NCBI RefSeq assembly: GCF_024679245.1
Contig: NC_090185.1
Coordinates: 1,743,964-1,807,963, forward strand
Length of the DNA stretch: 64,000 bases
Reading direction: 5' to 3'
Source: Pseudorasbora parva
Taxonomy: Eukaryota > Chordata > Actinopteri > Cypriniformes > Gobionidae
Positions 53,826 to 64,000 of the stretch are shown here, in pieces. Below the pieces are notes generated by a model. It saw nothing but the letters and a program-made list of their open reading frames with translations, made no database searches and was not told the DNA's origin. Position 1 is the stretch's first letter, and each line of letters begins with the position of its first letter. The position numbers and the translations under genes are program-made.

Positions 53826-54907
53826 AACACTTACACGCAGAGTTTGCGGACGTGTTCTCGCCCCTACCGGGTCGAACGGACCTCATTCAAAACCACGTCG
53901 AGACAGAGCCGGGTGTGGTAGTTCGCAGCCGGCCGTACCGTTTACCTGAGCACAAAAAAAAGGTGGTGCAGGAGGAATTAGCAGCAATTCTCGATATGGG
54001 AGTAATAGAAGAGTCCAACAGCGACTGGGCGAGCCCGATAGTTTTAGTGCCTAAAACGGACGGCTCTGTACGGTTCTGCGTGGACTATCGTAAGGTGAAC
54101 GCGGTGTCAAAATTTGATGCTTATTATTCGACACTGGACCTAACCAAGGGATATTGGCAGATCCCCTTGTCTCCCATGTCCAAAGAGAAAACAGCTTTCA
54201 CCACGCCGTTCGGGTTACACCAATTCGTCACCCTTCCATTCGGCTTGTTCGGGGCCCCCGCGACCTTCCAGCGTCTGATGGACAGAATTCTCCGTCCGCA
54301 TGCTGCGTATGCCGCCGCATATCTAGATGACATCATCATCTACAGTGCGGATTGGCAGCGGCATATGCAGCACTTGCGGGCTGTCCTGAAGTCGCTGAGA
54401 AGAACGGGGCTCACTGCCAACCCGAAGAAGTGTGCAATTGGGCGGGTGGAAGTAAGATATCTGGGCTTCCACTTGGGTCATGGACAGGTGCGTCCCAAAA
54501 TTGATAAGACGGCGGCAATTGCGACCTGTCCGAGACCCAAGACCAAGGAGGTTAGACAGTTCCTGGGGCTAGCGGGATATTACAGAAGGTTTGTGCATAA
54601 CTATTCGGACCTCGCTATCCCGCTGACGGATTTAACTAAAAAGGAGGTACCAAATACGGTTCAGTGGACGGAGCGGTGCCAGCAGGCTTTTACTCAGATA
54701 AAGGCTGCTCTGTGTGGTGGCCTGCTCTTGCAAGCTCCTAACTTTTCTCTCCCTTTTTCTCTACAGACTGACACCTCGGACAGGGGGTTGGGCGCTGTCC
54801 TGTCCCAGGAGGTGGGGGGTGAGGAATGGCCGGTGCTGTACATCAGTCGCAAGCTCTCTAAGAGAGATGATGTACAGCACCATAAAAAAGAGGGCTCCCC
54901 GGCCTGA
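53654..54907 (+). pseudogene. Gmr1-like reverse transcriptase and RNase H start
   Basis: Downstream of integrase, in another frame. RT motifs: Ala-Ser-Pro-Ile-Val-Leu-Val-Pro-Lys, Arg-Phe-Cys-Val-Asp-Tyr-Arg, Leu-Pro-Phe-Gly-Leu-Phe-Gly-Ala-Pro and Tyr-Leu-Asp-Asp-Ile-Ile-Ile-Tyr (catalytic). The stretch between Phe-Asp-Ala-Tyr and Ser-Thr-Leu-Asp-Leu is shorter than usual by about 17 residues, an internal deletion. RNase H starts (Gln-Thr-Asp-Thr-Ser...Gly-Leu-Gly-Ala-Val-Leu) but is cut off after about 40 residues by a deletion that joins it to the 3' LTR region. Confidence 0.8.
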
Positions 54908-54940
54908 GTCGGGCGGTGGGGGTATCTGGCGGAGGGGGCA

Positions 54941-55312
54941 TGGTTTTGTGAGGTCTGTAGCAGGAGAGAAGGTACGGGGCAGAGCGGGGAGTAAGTAGGT
55001 CAAGTGTAAATGAATAACACCTGTGTCTAATTGCAGTAATTGGCGTGGAGAGATAGCACAAAAGCTGCTGCGGGAGGAAAGGAAGAGAGAGAGAGTTTGG
55101 ACTGGGACTAGTCGAGCAGCCTGAGCCTGAGACGATATCTTGGAGAGTTTATGAGTTGTTAGAGTGTGTTGGAGAGATGGAGTTTTACGCCCTCGTGCGT
55201 GTTTGTGTTTACCCATTGTGTTTATGTAATAAAGAATTACTAGTCCCATTCATACCGACCCCGCCTTCTTCCTTCCCCCCCAAGAAAGTTAAGAGCCACG
55301 AACCTGACTACA
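54941..55312 (+). repeat. 3' LTR of Gmr1-like element
   Basis: A purine-rich tract (GGCGGAGGGGGCA) precedes a TG start at 54941, and the LTR ends ACTACA at 55312. An AATAAA signal is at 55229-55234. The left boundary is inferred because the 5' LTR is truncated. Confidence 0.65.
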
Positions 55313-55555
55313 ATGTGTAATGCCATTACCTACTATGTGCCTTATGTCTCGTTAATAAAAATACATGAATCTAGTAGTTGCTCAAAAAACATTGCAGATC
55401 ATAACTGCTTACTTATTTTTAGGTTTTGCATTTGAATAAATATGTAGAAATGATCAAACACTAGATTTTTTAAAACTTAGATTTTTTACATTTTCTAGAT
55501 TTGAAAATGTAAAACGTAAATAACTTCCTAATATTTTTAATAATAACATTTATTT
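55313..55555. other. 3' flank of second GIMAP gene
   Basis: AT-rich, with AATAAA on the minus strand near 55548 and possible 3' untranslated sequence. Nothing else identified. Confidence 0.3.
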
Positions 55556-57847
55556 TCACTGTCTTCTTTGCTCATATTTATGATTCTGACCTTGACTGGA
55601 TGTGTCTGTATTATTGGTTTCTTTCTTCTCTTCTTCTCTTTGTCTTTCCTTTTGCTTCTGTCTCTCCCATTCCTTTCGTTCTCTCTTCATCTCCTCTCGC
55701 ATCTCTCTCTCATAATCCTCTATGTCTTTAATGTCTCTTTTATATTGTTCTTCTCTTTTTATGTATTTCTCTTCTTTTCTCTTTTTCTCTTTGTCATGAT
55801 ACTTTCTTTCTTTCTCCATCATCATCTTCATTCTCTCTCTCTCTAATTCATGTTTGATCTTAAGAGCCTCTCTGTCTCTTTTAAGTTTCTCATAATATTC
55901 ATCCCATGTTTCCTTGTCTATTTTTCTCCTTCTCTCATCATCCTCTTCTCTTCTCTTGCTTACTATGTCATGATTGTGTCTTTCTTCCTCCAACATTAAC
56001 TTCATTCTCTCTTTCTCTTGATTATTTTCATCCCTCATTGCCTGTTCTTTCTTTCTCCTTCTCTCATCCTCTTCATCTCTTCGTTGTCTTTCCTGTTGTT
56101 TCTGTCTCTCCCATTCCTCTCGTTCTCTCATCATCTCCTCTTGCATCTTTCTCTCTTGTTCGTCTCTTCCTTTAATGTCTCTATTATATCGCTCTTCTCT
56201 CTCTCTGAATTCCTCTTCTCTTCTCTTTCTCTCTTTGTCTTGATTCTGTCTTTCTTCCTCCATCATCCTCTTTTTCTCTTCTTCATGTTTGTTCATCAGT
56301 TCTTCTTTTTCTCTCTTCAGTTGCTCCACTTCATCCTCCAGCATCTTCTTTTGTTGTTCTTGTATTTCTCTTTCCATCTCTCTGAACATCTTACATGAGT
56401 AGTAACTCCCTCCGTTTTCTTTCACCATGTGGTCAATCTTCTTCAGTAGATCAGACACTTGTGTTCGGTCTTCAGTCTGTTTATTATTGAACACATGATA
56501 TCTGTTTCCACAAATTTCAATCAGATTCATCAAAGGAGATCCAGGTTCCCCCAGCCACTGCTCAATGGATTTATTATCCAGATCTTCTCCTCGGGTGAAG
56601 AGCACAATGGTGTACATTAAAGATTTCTCACCAAACGTCTCTTGGATGATCTTCACTGATTTTTCCTCTTCTTGAGTGAATCGTCCCAGTGGTATCAGCA
56701 GGAGAAACACATGAGGTCCAGGCAGGATCATGGAGATGCAGTTGGTGATTTCTCTCTTTATTTCTTCATTACTGAGTTTAGTATCAAACAGTCCTGGAGT
56801 GTCGATCACAGTCACGTGCCGGCTGCTGATCTCACATGTTTCTCTCTGACACTCTTTAGTAATTGACTTTTGAGATGATTCTGCTGTAAACATGTTTCTT
56901 CCTAAGATGGTGTTTCCTGTTGCGCTCTTCCCAACTCCAGTTTTTCCCAGCAGCACAATCCTCAGATCATCTGCCTTTTCTCTTAAATCTAAATATAAAT
57001 CAAATAAAAATTTAAAAAGTATATTCATTTTGAAGTGAAGATTGTCAGTCATTCATATAATCAGAGAATATTGTGTATAATATTGTGTGCAATTTGAACA
57101 AAAGCATCACGTGCAAATCAGATTATTTCCTCTAAACTCCTCATGTAATGTTATCGTTTTATCTCACAAATCTTTTTGCAATCATGAAAATTGTCAGATT
57201 TTTTTGATCATTACCTTTTGACTGAAACCACATCTCCAATGAATGAGTTTTCTTCTTCATTTCTTCAAATTTCTGCAGTTTTTCCATCTGTGCATCCCAC
57301 AATGTCTCTGTGGAGAAACAAACTCCACTATTTGCCGCAACCTTCTGCTCCAGTTTCTCTATCAACACGGACACGTGTGTGTTTGGGCCAATGAGAAGAT
57401 GCCGTCCTCCAAAACTCTCAATGACAGATTGTAGTTCTTCATTTAGATCTGCTGTCTGATGATCTGGATTCTGGTGTATGAGGATCATGAGGTGTTTGTT
57501 GATTCTTGAGCTGAATATTCTCTGGATCTTCTCCATTTCTGCTCTGTCTTCATCAGTCAGTGGACCATCAGGAATAATGTTGATGAAAACATGAACTCCA
57601 GGATCACAGAGAGACACACAGCGGAGCGACTGACGCATCACTTCCTCCTCTGAGAGCTGAGAGTTAATCAGAGCTGGAAGCTCCACCAGAGAGATCAGAC
57701 GTCCATGAAGATCCACGTCTCTCCTCACACACTCTGAGCTGAGCTCTGATCCGCTCTCGCTCTGGTTCAGGATCAGGTTTGATATGAAGGATTTTAATCT
57801 TCTGTCACTCCCACACAGAGCCAGATTCAGCTTCACACCCTCTGGAA
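55556..57847 (-). CDS. GIMAP8-like protein: degenerate AIG1 domain plus intact AIG1 domain and coiled coil (two exons)
   Basis: The upstream exon is 57847-57215 (acceptor TTTGTCAG, donor GTAATG, phase 1) and the downstream exon is 56988-55556 (acceptor TATATTTAG). Splicing joins G with AT and keeps the frame: ...Phe-Gln-Ser-Lys-Asp-Leu-Arg-Glu. The first domain has the AIG1 layout but lacks the P-loop (Gly-Ser-Asp-Arg-Arg-Leu-Lys-Ser) and the DxxG box, so it is a pseudo-GTPase. The second has Gly-Lys-Thr-Gly-Val-Gly-Lys-Ser, Asp-Thr-Pro-Gly and Phe-Thr-Arg-Gly-Glu-Asp. A coiled coil of about 260 residues follows, with no CaaX end. Several AIG1 domains in one chain is the GIMAP8 pattern. The first coding exon is not visible. 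The Met-containing extension upstream of 56988 is intronic. Confidence 0.8.
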
Positions 57848-58659
57848 CTGACAAAGAAAACTAGTTTAAAAACAAGATTTATCTTTTAAAAAACCTTTCA
57901 TGTCTTGGCTAAACATGTACTCCTTTGGAAACACTGAAGAGAAACTCTAACCTCTCCCATTTTATCATTTTATATTCATTTTAAACTCAACCTCTGTTTC
58001 ATGTCGGGTTCTAAACACAGATTTATAACTCCCTGGGGTCAGCAAAGAGACTCAAATAAACTGTAGATTTTTGTTCTGCATCATTCAAAAAGGTTAAGTA
58101 TCTACTTTTATTTGTGTATACTCACAATAAAAACAAAATGTACTTTTCATAAAATAAATAAAACGAACATGATGCACATTCTCCCGTTTGTCTCTAAGTG
58201 AAGTTCGTTCTGAAATGTGTTTGAAAATGAACTGTAACTTTGCAAATACTGCCTGCAATAAATTTAATTAAAGAAGTGTGCATATAAAATGATCAGAGCT
58301 TTTATTTTTTTTATTTTTTTTTGCTGGATATATACTATTTGAAATGGTAAATGATAAAGAAAAATAACCAAGAGGAACAATCAAAGATAACGATAAAATC
58401 GAAAGGATAAACAATATACCAGTATGACAGAGTACAAGCTTTAGATTACACAACAAAACCCTATAGGTGCACCTTATAAATATAACACACTTATATTTCA
58501 ACAGGTATGTCAAATCAATTTGGTTCACATCCATCCATGATATTTGTATAAGCACAAACAGCACTGTGAATCAGTTTCTCAAAGTCAATGAAGATTCAGT
58601 TCAATTTCAATTTCCAGGGAATAGAGACATACGTCGGACATCACAGACAAACTGGGATC
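57848..58659. other. Upstream flank of GIMAP8-like gene
   Basis: AT-rich; no further exon was recognised. An open frame at 58268-58564 (minus) is AT-driven. Confidence 0.35.
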
Positions 58660-61100
58660 ACCTTTATGAGCTCCTGTCAGCTTCGAGATATGGAGAACGG
58701 GCCAATGACTATTGGCGTGCGAGATTTGCATTTCATGCTCCGCCCCGCGGTATAAAGTGGAAGCGATTGCAATGGACTATAGTTTTTCATTGAGGAGCCG
58801 AACTAGTGACTAGGCCTGCAGTGATGGTAAAACAACTGTGGCGACGGGACGTATGTCTCCGTTCCCTCCTTCAGTTACTACCACTTCCATCGCCCAGCAA
58901 GAGACCCTCGACCCCGTCTGTAACGGGCGGGAAACTCACAAGGGTATAGAGGGAGGAAGAGGTGGATTTAGTCTCCTTGTCAGGAACCTGACGATCAGAT
59001 TGTGCTTCCCTAAGGACTTTCCACCTAAGTCATGATTAGCGGCAATAGTGTCAACATAAACTTTGAAGGTTGAGGGAAACAGCTCTTGTAGGAAGGATAG
59101 CACAGAACTGATCGAACATCTTTGGGGGTTGTCTCAGTGAGAAGAACGGCAATCGACGAACAGGTTCCACTTCAAAGCATAGAGGCGCCTCATAGAGGGA
59201 GCTTTAGTGGAAGTGATGGTGTCTACCACAGGCTATGGTAGGCCATCTTGAAACTGCAAGTCCTGTTCAGGGGCCAGACATGGAGTTTCCAGAGGTCCGG
59301 ACACGGGTGCTGGAGGGTCACCTGTCTCTGAGTCAGGAGTTTCTTTCTCAGAAGAATGGGCCAAGGAGGTGCTGTCGCGAGGAGCACTATGTCAAGGAAC
59401 CAAGTCCTGTTGGGCCAATGCAAGGCAAGGTCCTCCCTGACCTTACACAGTGTCTGTGCAAGAAGGCTCACTAGGAGAAACGCACACTTGCGTAGTCCCC
59501 AGGGCCAGCTGTGTGCCAGGGTACCTGGGCCAAGGGACCCCTCGGATGGGGAATAGAAAACTGGCAATGGGTTGTGTCCGGGGCGGCAAACAAGTTTACC
59601 TGTGCGGTCTCGAACTGACTCCTGATCAGCTGGACCACCTAGGGATGGAGTCTCCACTCTCCCGGGAGCACTGGCTGTCGTGAGAGCTCGTCGGTCCGCA
59701 CGATTGAGCATTCCCGGAAATGGAAATGCCTGGACACTGGTTCTAGAGGCACTCTTGCCCATAGAAATAAAGGGTCCAACCACGGGCTAAAGTTTTGGCG
59801 GCACCTCTGTGTCACTGAGACATGGAGGGACCCGCTGTGCCATGCCCATCTCAGGACTCGGTCATGTAGCCAGCGTTGAAATGATCTCATATGAAGGAAT
59901 CCGTGCGGCGTCACTGTGGCTGCGGATGCCATAGGCCCCAGGAGCCTCTGAAAATGTCTAAGTGGTACCGCTGTCCTGCATTTGAACGAATTCAAGCAGT
60001 TCAGCACTGACTAGACGCACTCCTCTGTGAAGAGTATCCAGCTCCATCCTGAGAAAAGAGGTCATCTGCGTGGGGCAGAGTTTGCTCTTTTCCAAGTTGA
60101 CCTGAAGCCCCAACTGGCTCAGGTGTCAACAACTCAGTCAACTGACTGAGCACCATGTCTCTGTGTTCGCACAACTGCTCTCGCGATTGGGCAAGGATCA
60201 GCCAGTCCGCGAGATAGTTGAGGATGCGAACCTCACGCTCTTTAATGGGAGCAATGGCCGCCTCCACGACTTTCGTGAAGACACAGGGCTAAAGGGACAG
60301 TCCGAAGGGTAGGACTTTGTAGTGATATGCCCGTCCGTCGAATTTCAAGGGACAATCAAGACATAAAAGTATGCATGCTTCAGGTCAATCGCTGCAAACC
60401 AATCTTGGGGACGGATGCACTTGAAGAGCATTTCTGTGTTAACATTCTGAATTCGAGAATTGCACATCCAAGATCGGCCATAACCCGCCGCCTTGGGTAC
60501 AATGAAGTACGGGCTGTAAAAGCCGGTCTTTATATCTCAACATGGCTATGTGAGAGGGCTCGTGGCCATAAACAAGGACAGGAAACAACCGCATCCAGAA
60601 ACGCAAGGGAATGACGTCTTGAAAAAGACGCAATGTCACACCCGCACTGCTCTTTTAGATGAAAAATTGCTGTTTTAAATGTATTGAAGCACCCAGGAAT
60701 GACTGCAGTAAAACACAGGAGAGTAGTTCAGCTTGTGTATGCACTCACCATTGGGAACGCCCTCCCTGAACAAACAGTGCGTTGAAAACAGCAGTTTATC
60801 ACTGTATCAGTGAGCTTGCGCCCGTCGCTGATCGTGCCATCTCTCCCAGCACTCAAAGAAGCCTCTTCTGTTGTTCTCTCTTTCTCTCTGCTGAAGCAGG
60901 AACAGTCTTCTTCATCAACACCGTGTTCAGCGCCGAAGTGAATTACAATAGTGCGTTGCGATTGCTTCCTGAACGCGAGATGCAAGTCTCGCACGCCAAC
61001 AGTCATTTGCCCGTTCTCTATATCTCTATATCTCTATAGAAGTGATCCTAATTCGTCTGTGACGTCAAACGTATGTCGACCGTGACCGACTGAAAGGGAA
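58660..61100 (-). mobile_element. Decayed DIRS-type element
   Basis: The segment 58688-58745 (CGAGATATGGAGAACGGGCC and following) is the inverted counterpart of 60978-61035, marking terminal repeats. Minus-strand fragments between them follow the DIRS ORF2 order with many stops and frame changes. It is a different family from the element at 39-45 kb. Confidence 0.75.
59223..60639 (-). pseudogene. DIRS reverse transcriptase / RNase H remnants
   Basis: In minus-strand order: Gly-Gly-Gly-Leu-Trp-Pro-Ile-Leu-Asp (60500 region) matches the RT entry motif. Ile-Leu-Asn-Tyr-Leu-Ala-Asp-Trp-Leu-Ile-Leu (about 60220) is the catalytic box with Asp changed to Ala. Phe-Gln-Arg-Leu-Leu-Gly-Pro-Met-Ala-Ser-Ala follows near 59940. 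Gln-Pro-Val-Leu-Pro-Gly-Glu-Trp-Arg-Leu-His-Pro is near 59645, and Trp-Pro-Asn-Arg-Thr-Trp-Phe near 59400 is the methylase-like end. Not functional. Confidence 0.75.
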
Positions 61101-61674
61101 CAAACAGTTCAAGAAACTTTACTCCTACCACACAGTAGAGAAGGACAAAAATAGAAAGAAAAATACTTAAGACGATCAAACAAACCAATTTCTCGTTTCC
61201 ATCAACGAGAAGGAAAAAAAACTGTGAGCTGAGATCCCACCTTAAATGAAAAATAAAACAGTAGAATTAACAATACGAAAATTTAGGCCTGCTTAATCGA
61301 TCTAGTCTCCAGATCCATGGGGCTCACCATCAATTGAATTTTTAGAACTCGTTTCCACTGGAACAAAAAACCTGACCTGTATTTTAGGCCAACCGATATC
61401 AAAGATATTTCCATGTTCAGTTTGCATATTTTCAAAGAGAAATACAACTTATAACAGTGCTAAACTAAAATATAGCTACAAGCACAAAGAAGATAAGACA
61501 TGCAACATGTAAGACTTTAGCCAGCAATCTTTCCTCCAACCACTAGGGGTCACACTCCTGCCAAGATCAGCGGCATGGCTCCCAGTCACAAGGGGCGCAG
61601 GAGGTCTTTTGCCTGCAATCCTTCTCCCAGTTTCCAGAGGGAAACCATTAGCAAGAACTCTTTATTTTACTTAT
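61101..61674. other. Stretch without a recognisable gene
   Basis: No domain, repeat or exon recognised. Confidence 0.3.
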
Positions 61675-62013
61675 GGGGGGGTGAAATGCTGTTTCATGCA
61701 TACTGATCTTTTTACACTGTTAAAGACTTGGAATCCCCTACTAAACATAGACAAAGTTTCAAAAGTTAAGGTGGACGTTTGATGGGAGTATTTCTTTGTC
61801 AAAAATACTACTTCCGGTTAGTCATAAGTTTCGGCAATTTTTTTTCGATCATGGGTCCACTTGACGTTAAAATTTCGGAATTTCCTTGTATGGGCCGTAC
61901 GGACAATTCTACTGGAAGAGCGTGAGAGAGAGAGCGAAAGCAACAGGCTACACCCATCAAAGCGGGGCTCGTAGGCTGCGCTGCACAGGTGATGTGACTT
62001 CAAAAAATTAATA

Positions 62014-62280
62014 ATGTCACCAAAATAGTGCGTTTTTGGTTGCCAGACCAAGACAGTCCTGTACAGATTGCCAAAAACCCGCGCGTTAAGGCAACAGTGG
62101 GTGGAATTTGCTTTTCCGGATCAGCAACTGAGTTGCGCAAAGGTTTATGTCTGTTCACTGCATTTCGGTGCCGACTGTTTCATAAACAAGGCCCAGCTCT
62201 ACGCCGGATTTTCCGATCGCCTAATGCTGAAGGATGGAGCAGTCCCAACGATAAAGGTCCCAACGTTAGAACCGCAGGCG
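62014..62280 (+). pseudogene. THAP zinc-finger exon with one nonsense codon
   Basis: The ATG at 62014 gives Met-Ser-Pro-Lys, then TAG, then Cys-Val-Phe-Gly-Cys, the first zinc pair. Downstream are Gln-Gln-Trp-Val-Glu-Phe, Val-Cys-Ser-Leu-His-Phe (the second Cys and His) and Gly-Ala-Val-Pro-Thr-Ile, the order and spacing of a THAP domain. It ends at a GTGAGT donor (62281). The frame is otherwise intact over 89 codons. The domain binds DNA in a sequence-specific way; here it is presumably from the transposase. Confidence 0.7.
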
Positions 62281-62757
62281 GTGAGTGAGACTGCTTCAAA
62301 TGTCTGTGTTTTTGCCTATGCCCATCAAGTAGCCCAAACATGATCACGTATAGTTAATTGATCAATGGAGAATGCGATTTTTAGTGCATATACATTTGTT
62401 TAGCTGGCCACTATATGTGTAACTTTATGTTTGTGTATTGTAAAAGCACTCCAAACAACAATACACAAAGAGTGGGGAAATATGTTGAACTAAATAAGCA
62501 CGCTTCCTCATTCAAATGCGCTACTATTCCATGTCTTTCTATGTAAACACTAGCCTGCCGTGCAAAACCAGTCCGCTTACTACAATTGTCCACACAAACC
62601 ACGCGTAAACACACACACACACACACGTGCACAACTGCACTTCCCACATGTACACCTTCAAAAACAAAAATACGACGATATAATTCAAGTATAAATATGT
62701 AAATAACACAAGTCGCTAAGCATATTATATAGTTAGTGTATAACTTGTACCACATAG

Positions 62758-62818
62758 AGAAGTCCTGCTCTAGTCGTTTTTGCTCCTGCTCGTGTTCAAC
62801 TGCAGCCTCTTTTTTTCG
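62758..62818 (-). other. Truncated copy of antisense exon
   Basis: It keeps the Glu-rich part and Arg-Leu-Glu-Gln-Asp-Phe-Ser-Met-Trp of the 9811-9920 segment, but the ATG and the Asp-Pro-Glu-Ser motif are deleted. Confidence 0.35.
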
Positions 62819-62984
62819 GAAAGACTCGGAACAGCGCATCTTTCTTATATAATTATAAAAAAAATAAAGACTTTTCGGAGATATGCAGGATGCAATGCTA
62901 CTCTATAGGTACTCAAGATTGACATGACACTGACTGAAACTGAGTGTTTCACCCCCCCTTTAACAATCAATGTTGATAATACTC

Positions 62985-64000
62985 ACCTGTGTTAGGGCCT
63001 ATTTAATTTTGCCATTAGTCATTGTTTTTTGTTCAGGCTTGAGCCTACCTACCAGTGTATCCCAGTGCATTCTGTGAGTCTTTTTATGAGCCATTGTGCT
63101 TGTTTTGTTTTCCTTTTTGTGACCATTGAAAGCTTTGATGCTAAATTTTTGTTTGTACTTTGTTTTTGATCAATCTACAAAGTAAAAGCTACTTGAAGTT
63201 TATTCCACTCGTTTCCTCAATATTTTTTCTTTTTTCTTCTGCAATTGGGTCTTAAAATCCCCAACCTTGAGTTAGCTCACTCAGGAAGCACATCAGCTCT
63301 GTGTCCAGGGGACCGGGGTTCTAATTCTGCTTAAGACAAGAACTATAGGTTCTGCCTCTGTATCATTACAGCAAGACTGAACCAAACGATGGACCCAGCA
63401 GAGAGTCAAGGAGAGAAAATTATTTGAGCTCACCATTCAAGCAACTGCTATTCAGCAGCATGAACAGATGCTTGCAGAGATTCTTCAGCGGTTGAACCTT
63501 CTAACCTTGCCTCAAAATCCTCCATCCCAGGAGTTACCCACGACACCTCCGGTTCCTCCCACTGTTCCCTAACCTCAACCAGTTCCGGCAGTTCCTCTTC
63601 TCGAGCCCAGGCTTCCACCTCCTGAAAGATACGATGGAAATACCAGGGGCTGTAGGGGCTTCATCACTCAATGCTCTCTCTGGAAGAGCGTTGGAATGGG
63701 CTACGGCCCTCTTGGAACGTTGTTCACCGCTTACTTCAACCTCTGAGCAATTCCTAGTAGAGATGAGGAGGGTATTCCACCATCCAGGAGGAGGAGTCGG
63801 AAATGACCAATGATTACTGCAACTTACTCAAGGAACACGCAGTGTAGCAGAGATGGCTATCGAGTTCCGTACCCTGGCAGCAGAGAGTGGCAGGAATGAG
63901 CAGGCTCTTCAAGCAGCATTTCATCAGGCTCTTGCACCTGAGTTAAAAGATGAATTGGCCTTCCGAGATCCTGCATCTAACTTAGATTCTCTCATTGATG
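62985..64000 (+). mobile_element. 5' end of a third Ty3/Gypsy element (runs off the window)
   Basis: LTR-like sequence from about TGTTAGGGCC (62991) up to the 63250 region, followed by an untranslated leader and a Gag frame. The LTR end and primer site are obscured by a segment at 63270-63330 that resembles a tRNA-like B box (GGTTCTAATTC). Confidence 0.55.
63389..64000 (+). pseudogene. Ty3/Gypsy Gag remnant, frameshifted
   Basis: The ATG at 63389 gives Met-Asp-Pro-Ala-Glu-Ser-Gln-Gly-Glu and soon stops. Across frames the sequence shows Arg-Leu-Pro-Pro-Pro-Glu-Arg-Tyr-Asp-Gly-Asn, Leu-Ser-Gly-Arg-Ala-Leu-Glu-Trp-Ala-Thr-Ala-Leu and [12 protein letters not shown], the typical capsid-like order of fish Gypsy/sushi-type Gag. 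It continues past the window end. Confidence 0.7.

Larger units (their letters stand above)
51689..55312 (+). mobile_element. Gmr1-like Ty3/Gypsy element (integrase before reverse transcriptase), defective
   Basis: Flanked by a truncated 5' LTR and a 3' LTR. Coding order: zinc-knuckle Gag end, protease, integrase, reverse transcriptase, RNase H start. Having integrase upstream of RT in a Gypsy-type pol is the known arrangement of the Gmr1 group in deuterostomes. Many stops, frameshifts and internal deletions are present. Confidence 0.8.
61675..62959 (+). mobile_element. TTAA-type THAP element (Kolobok-like), second internal-coding copy
   Basis: It starts GGGGGGGTGAAATGCTG, ends TTTCACCCCCCCT and is followed by TTAA (62960-62963); the left TTAA is not preserved (ACTTAT). 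It keeps about 260 bp after the THAP exon that the 8929 copy lacks, and lacks about 190 bp in the minus-strand exon region. The two copies therefore carry complementary deletions of one parent. Confidence 0.7.

Noticed and set aside
57000..57052. ATG extension upstream of the second GIMAP GTPase exon
   Set aside because: It lies before a good TATATTTAG acceptor and reads hydrophobic intron sequence. The in-phase upstream exon at 57215 is a better continuation.
63270..63330. tRNA-like segment with a GGTTCTAATTC B-box-like word
   Set aside because: No cloverleaf could be drawn and the A box is poor. It is more likely leader sequence of the Gypsy element or a SINE remnant.

Overview
The window looks like intergenic and gene-poor DNA from a teleost fish, most likely a cypriniform. 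The evidence is the vertebrate-style split genes (AIG1/GIMAP GTPases with phase-1 introns) and a teleost mix of mobile DNA: DIRS, L2-type LINE, Ty3/Gypsy, PIF/Harbinger, hAT, pogo and a TTAA-inserting THAP element, plus CA/GA microsatellites. No bacterial, plasmid or CRISPR feature is present. All calls come from reading the sequence. No database search was run, and family names rest on motifs, termini and target-site duplications.

Host genes. Two GIMAP-type genes lie on the minus strand. One (46.1-48.2 kb) has an intact AIG1 GTPase domain, a very long charged coiled coil and a C-terminal Cys-Ser-Val-Met that looks like a CaaX prenylation box. The other (55.6-57.8 kb) has two exons, a degenerate AIG1 domain followed by an intact AIG1 domain and coiled coil, with matching splice phases. 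Four short minus-strand blocks at 2.8, 13.3, 13.9 and 18.5 kb each carry a 16-nt exon encoding Met-(Ala/Val)-Ser-Ser-Ser and ending in a phase-1 donor. That phase fits the GIMAP acceptor. Two of the blocks keep a GAAANNGAAA interferon-type motif 30 bp upstream of the ATG. I read them as duplicated GIMAP first exons that have lost their gene bodies or belong to a gene beyond the left edge. A separate two-exon minus-strand reading frame (35.4-36.4 kb, 108 aa) encodes a Trp/Cys-rich domain of unknown function.

Mobile DNA, left to right: TTAA-type THAP element fragment (1-430); inverted-repeat MITE (1.3-1.6 kb); TIR element (4.4-5.3 kb); two abutting TIR elements (5.4-8.6 kb), each invaded by the same 0.9-kb Harbinger-like element in opposite orientation; a hAT-like element with 8-bp duplication (8.6-11.7 kb) hosting a THAP element and a CAG-flanked Harbinger remnant; a decayed APE-type LINE (14.4-17.3 kb); a Ty3/Gypsy element (about 21.7-29.8 kb) broken by a nonsense codon in gag, a 205-bp duplication, a nonsense codon in integrase and a hAT insertion; a 1.27-kb element with 10-bp target duplication (30.0-31.3 kb); an L2 tail (33.1-34.5 kb); a pogo-like element (34.6-35.2 kb); a DIRS element with open reading frames (39.5-44.8 kb); a second L2 and a Ty3/Gypsy element with integrase ahead of reverse transcriptase, the Gmr1 arrangement (50.0-55.3 kb); a decayed DIRS (58.7-61.1 kb); a second internal-coding THAP element (61.7-63.0 kb); and the start of a third Ty3/Gypsy element running off the right edge.

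The elements account for most of the sequence and split the GIMAP neighbourhood. The roughly 7 kb between the two GIMAP genes is almost all L2, Gmr1-like and TIR elements, which probably explains why no first exon is visible next to either gene.
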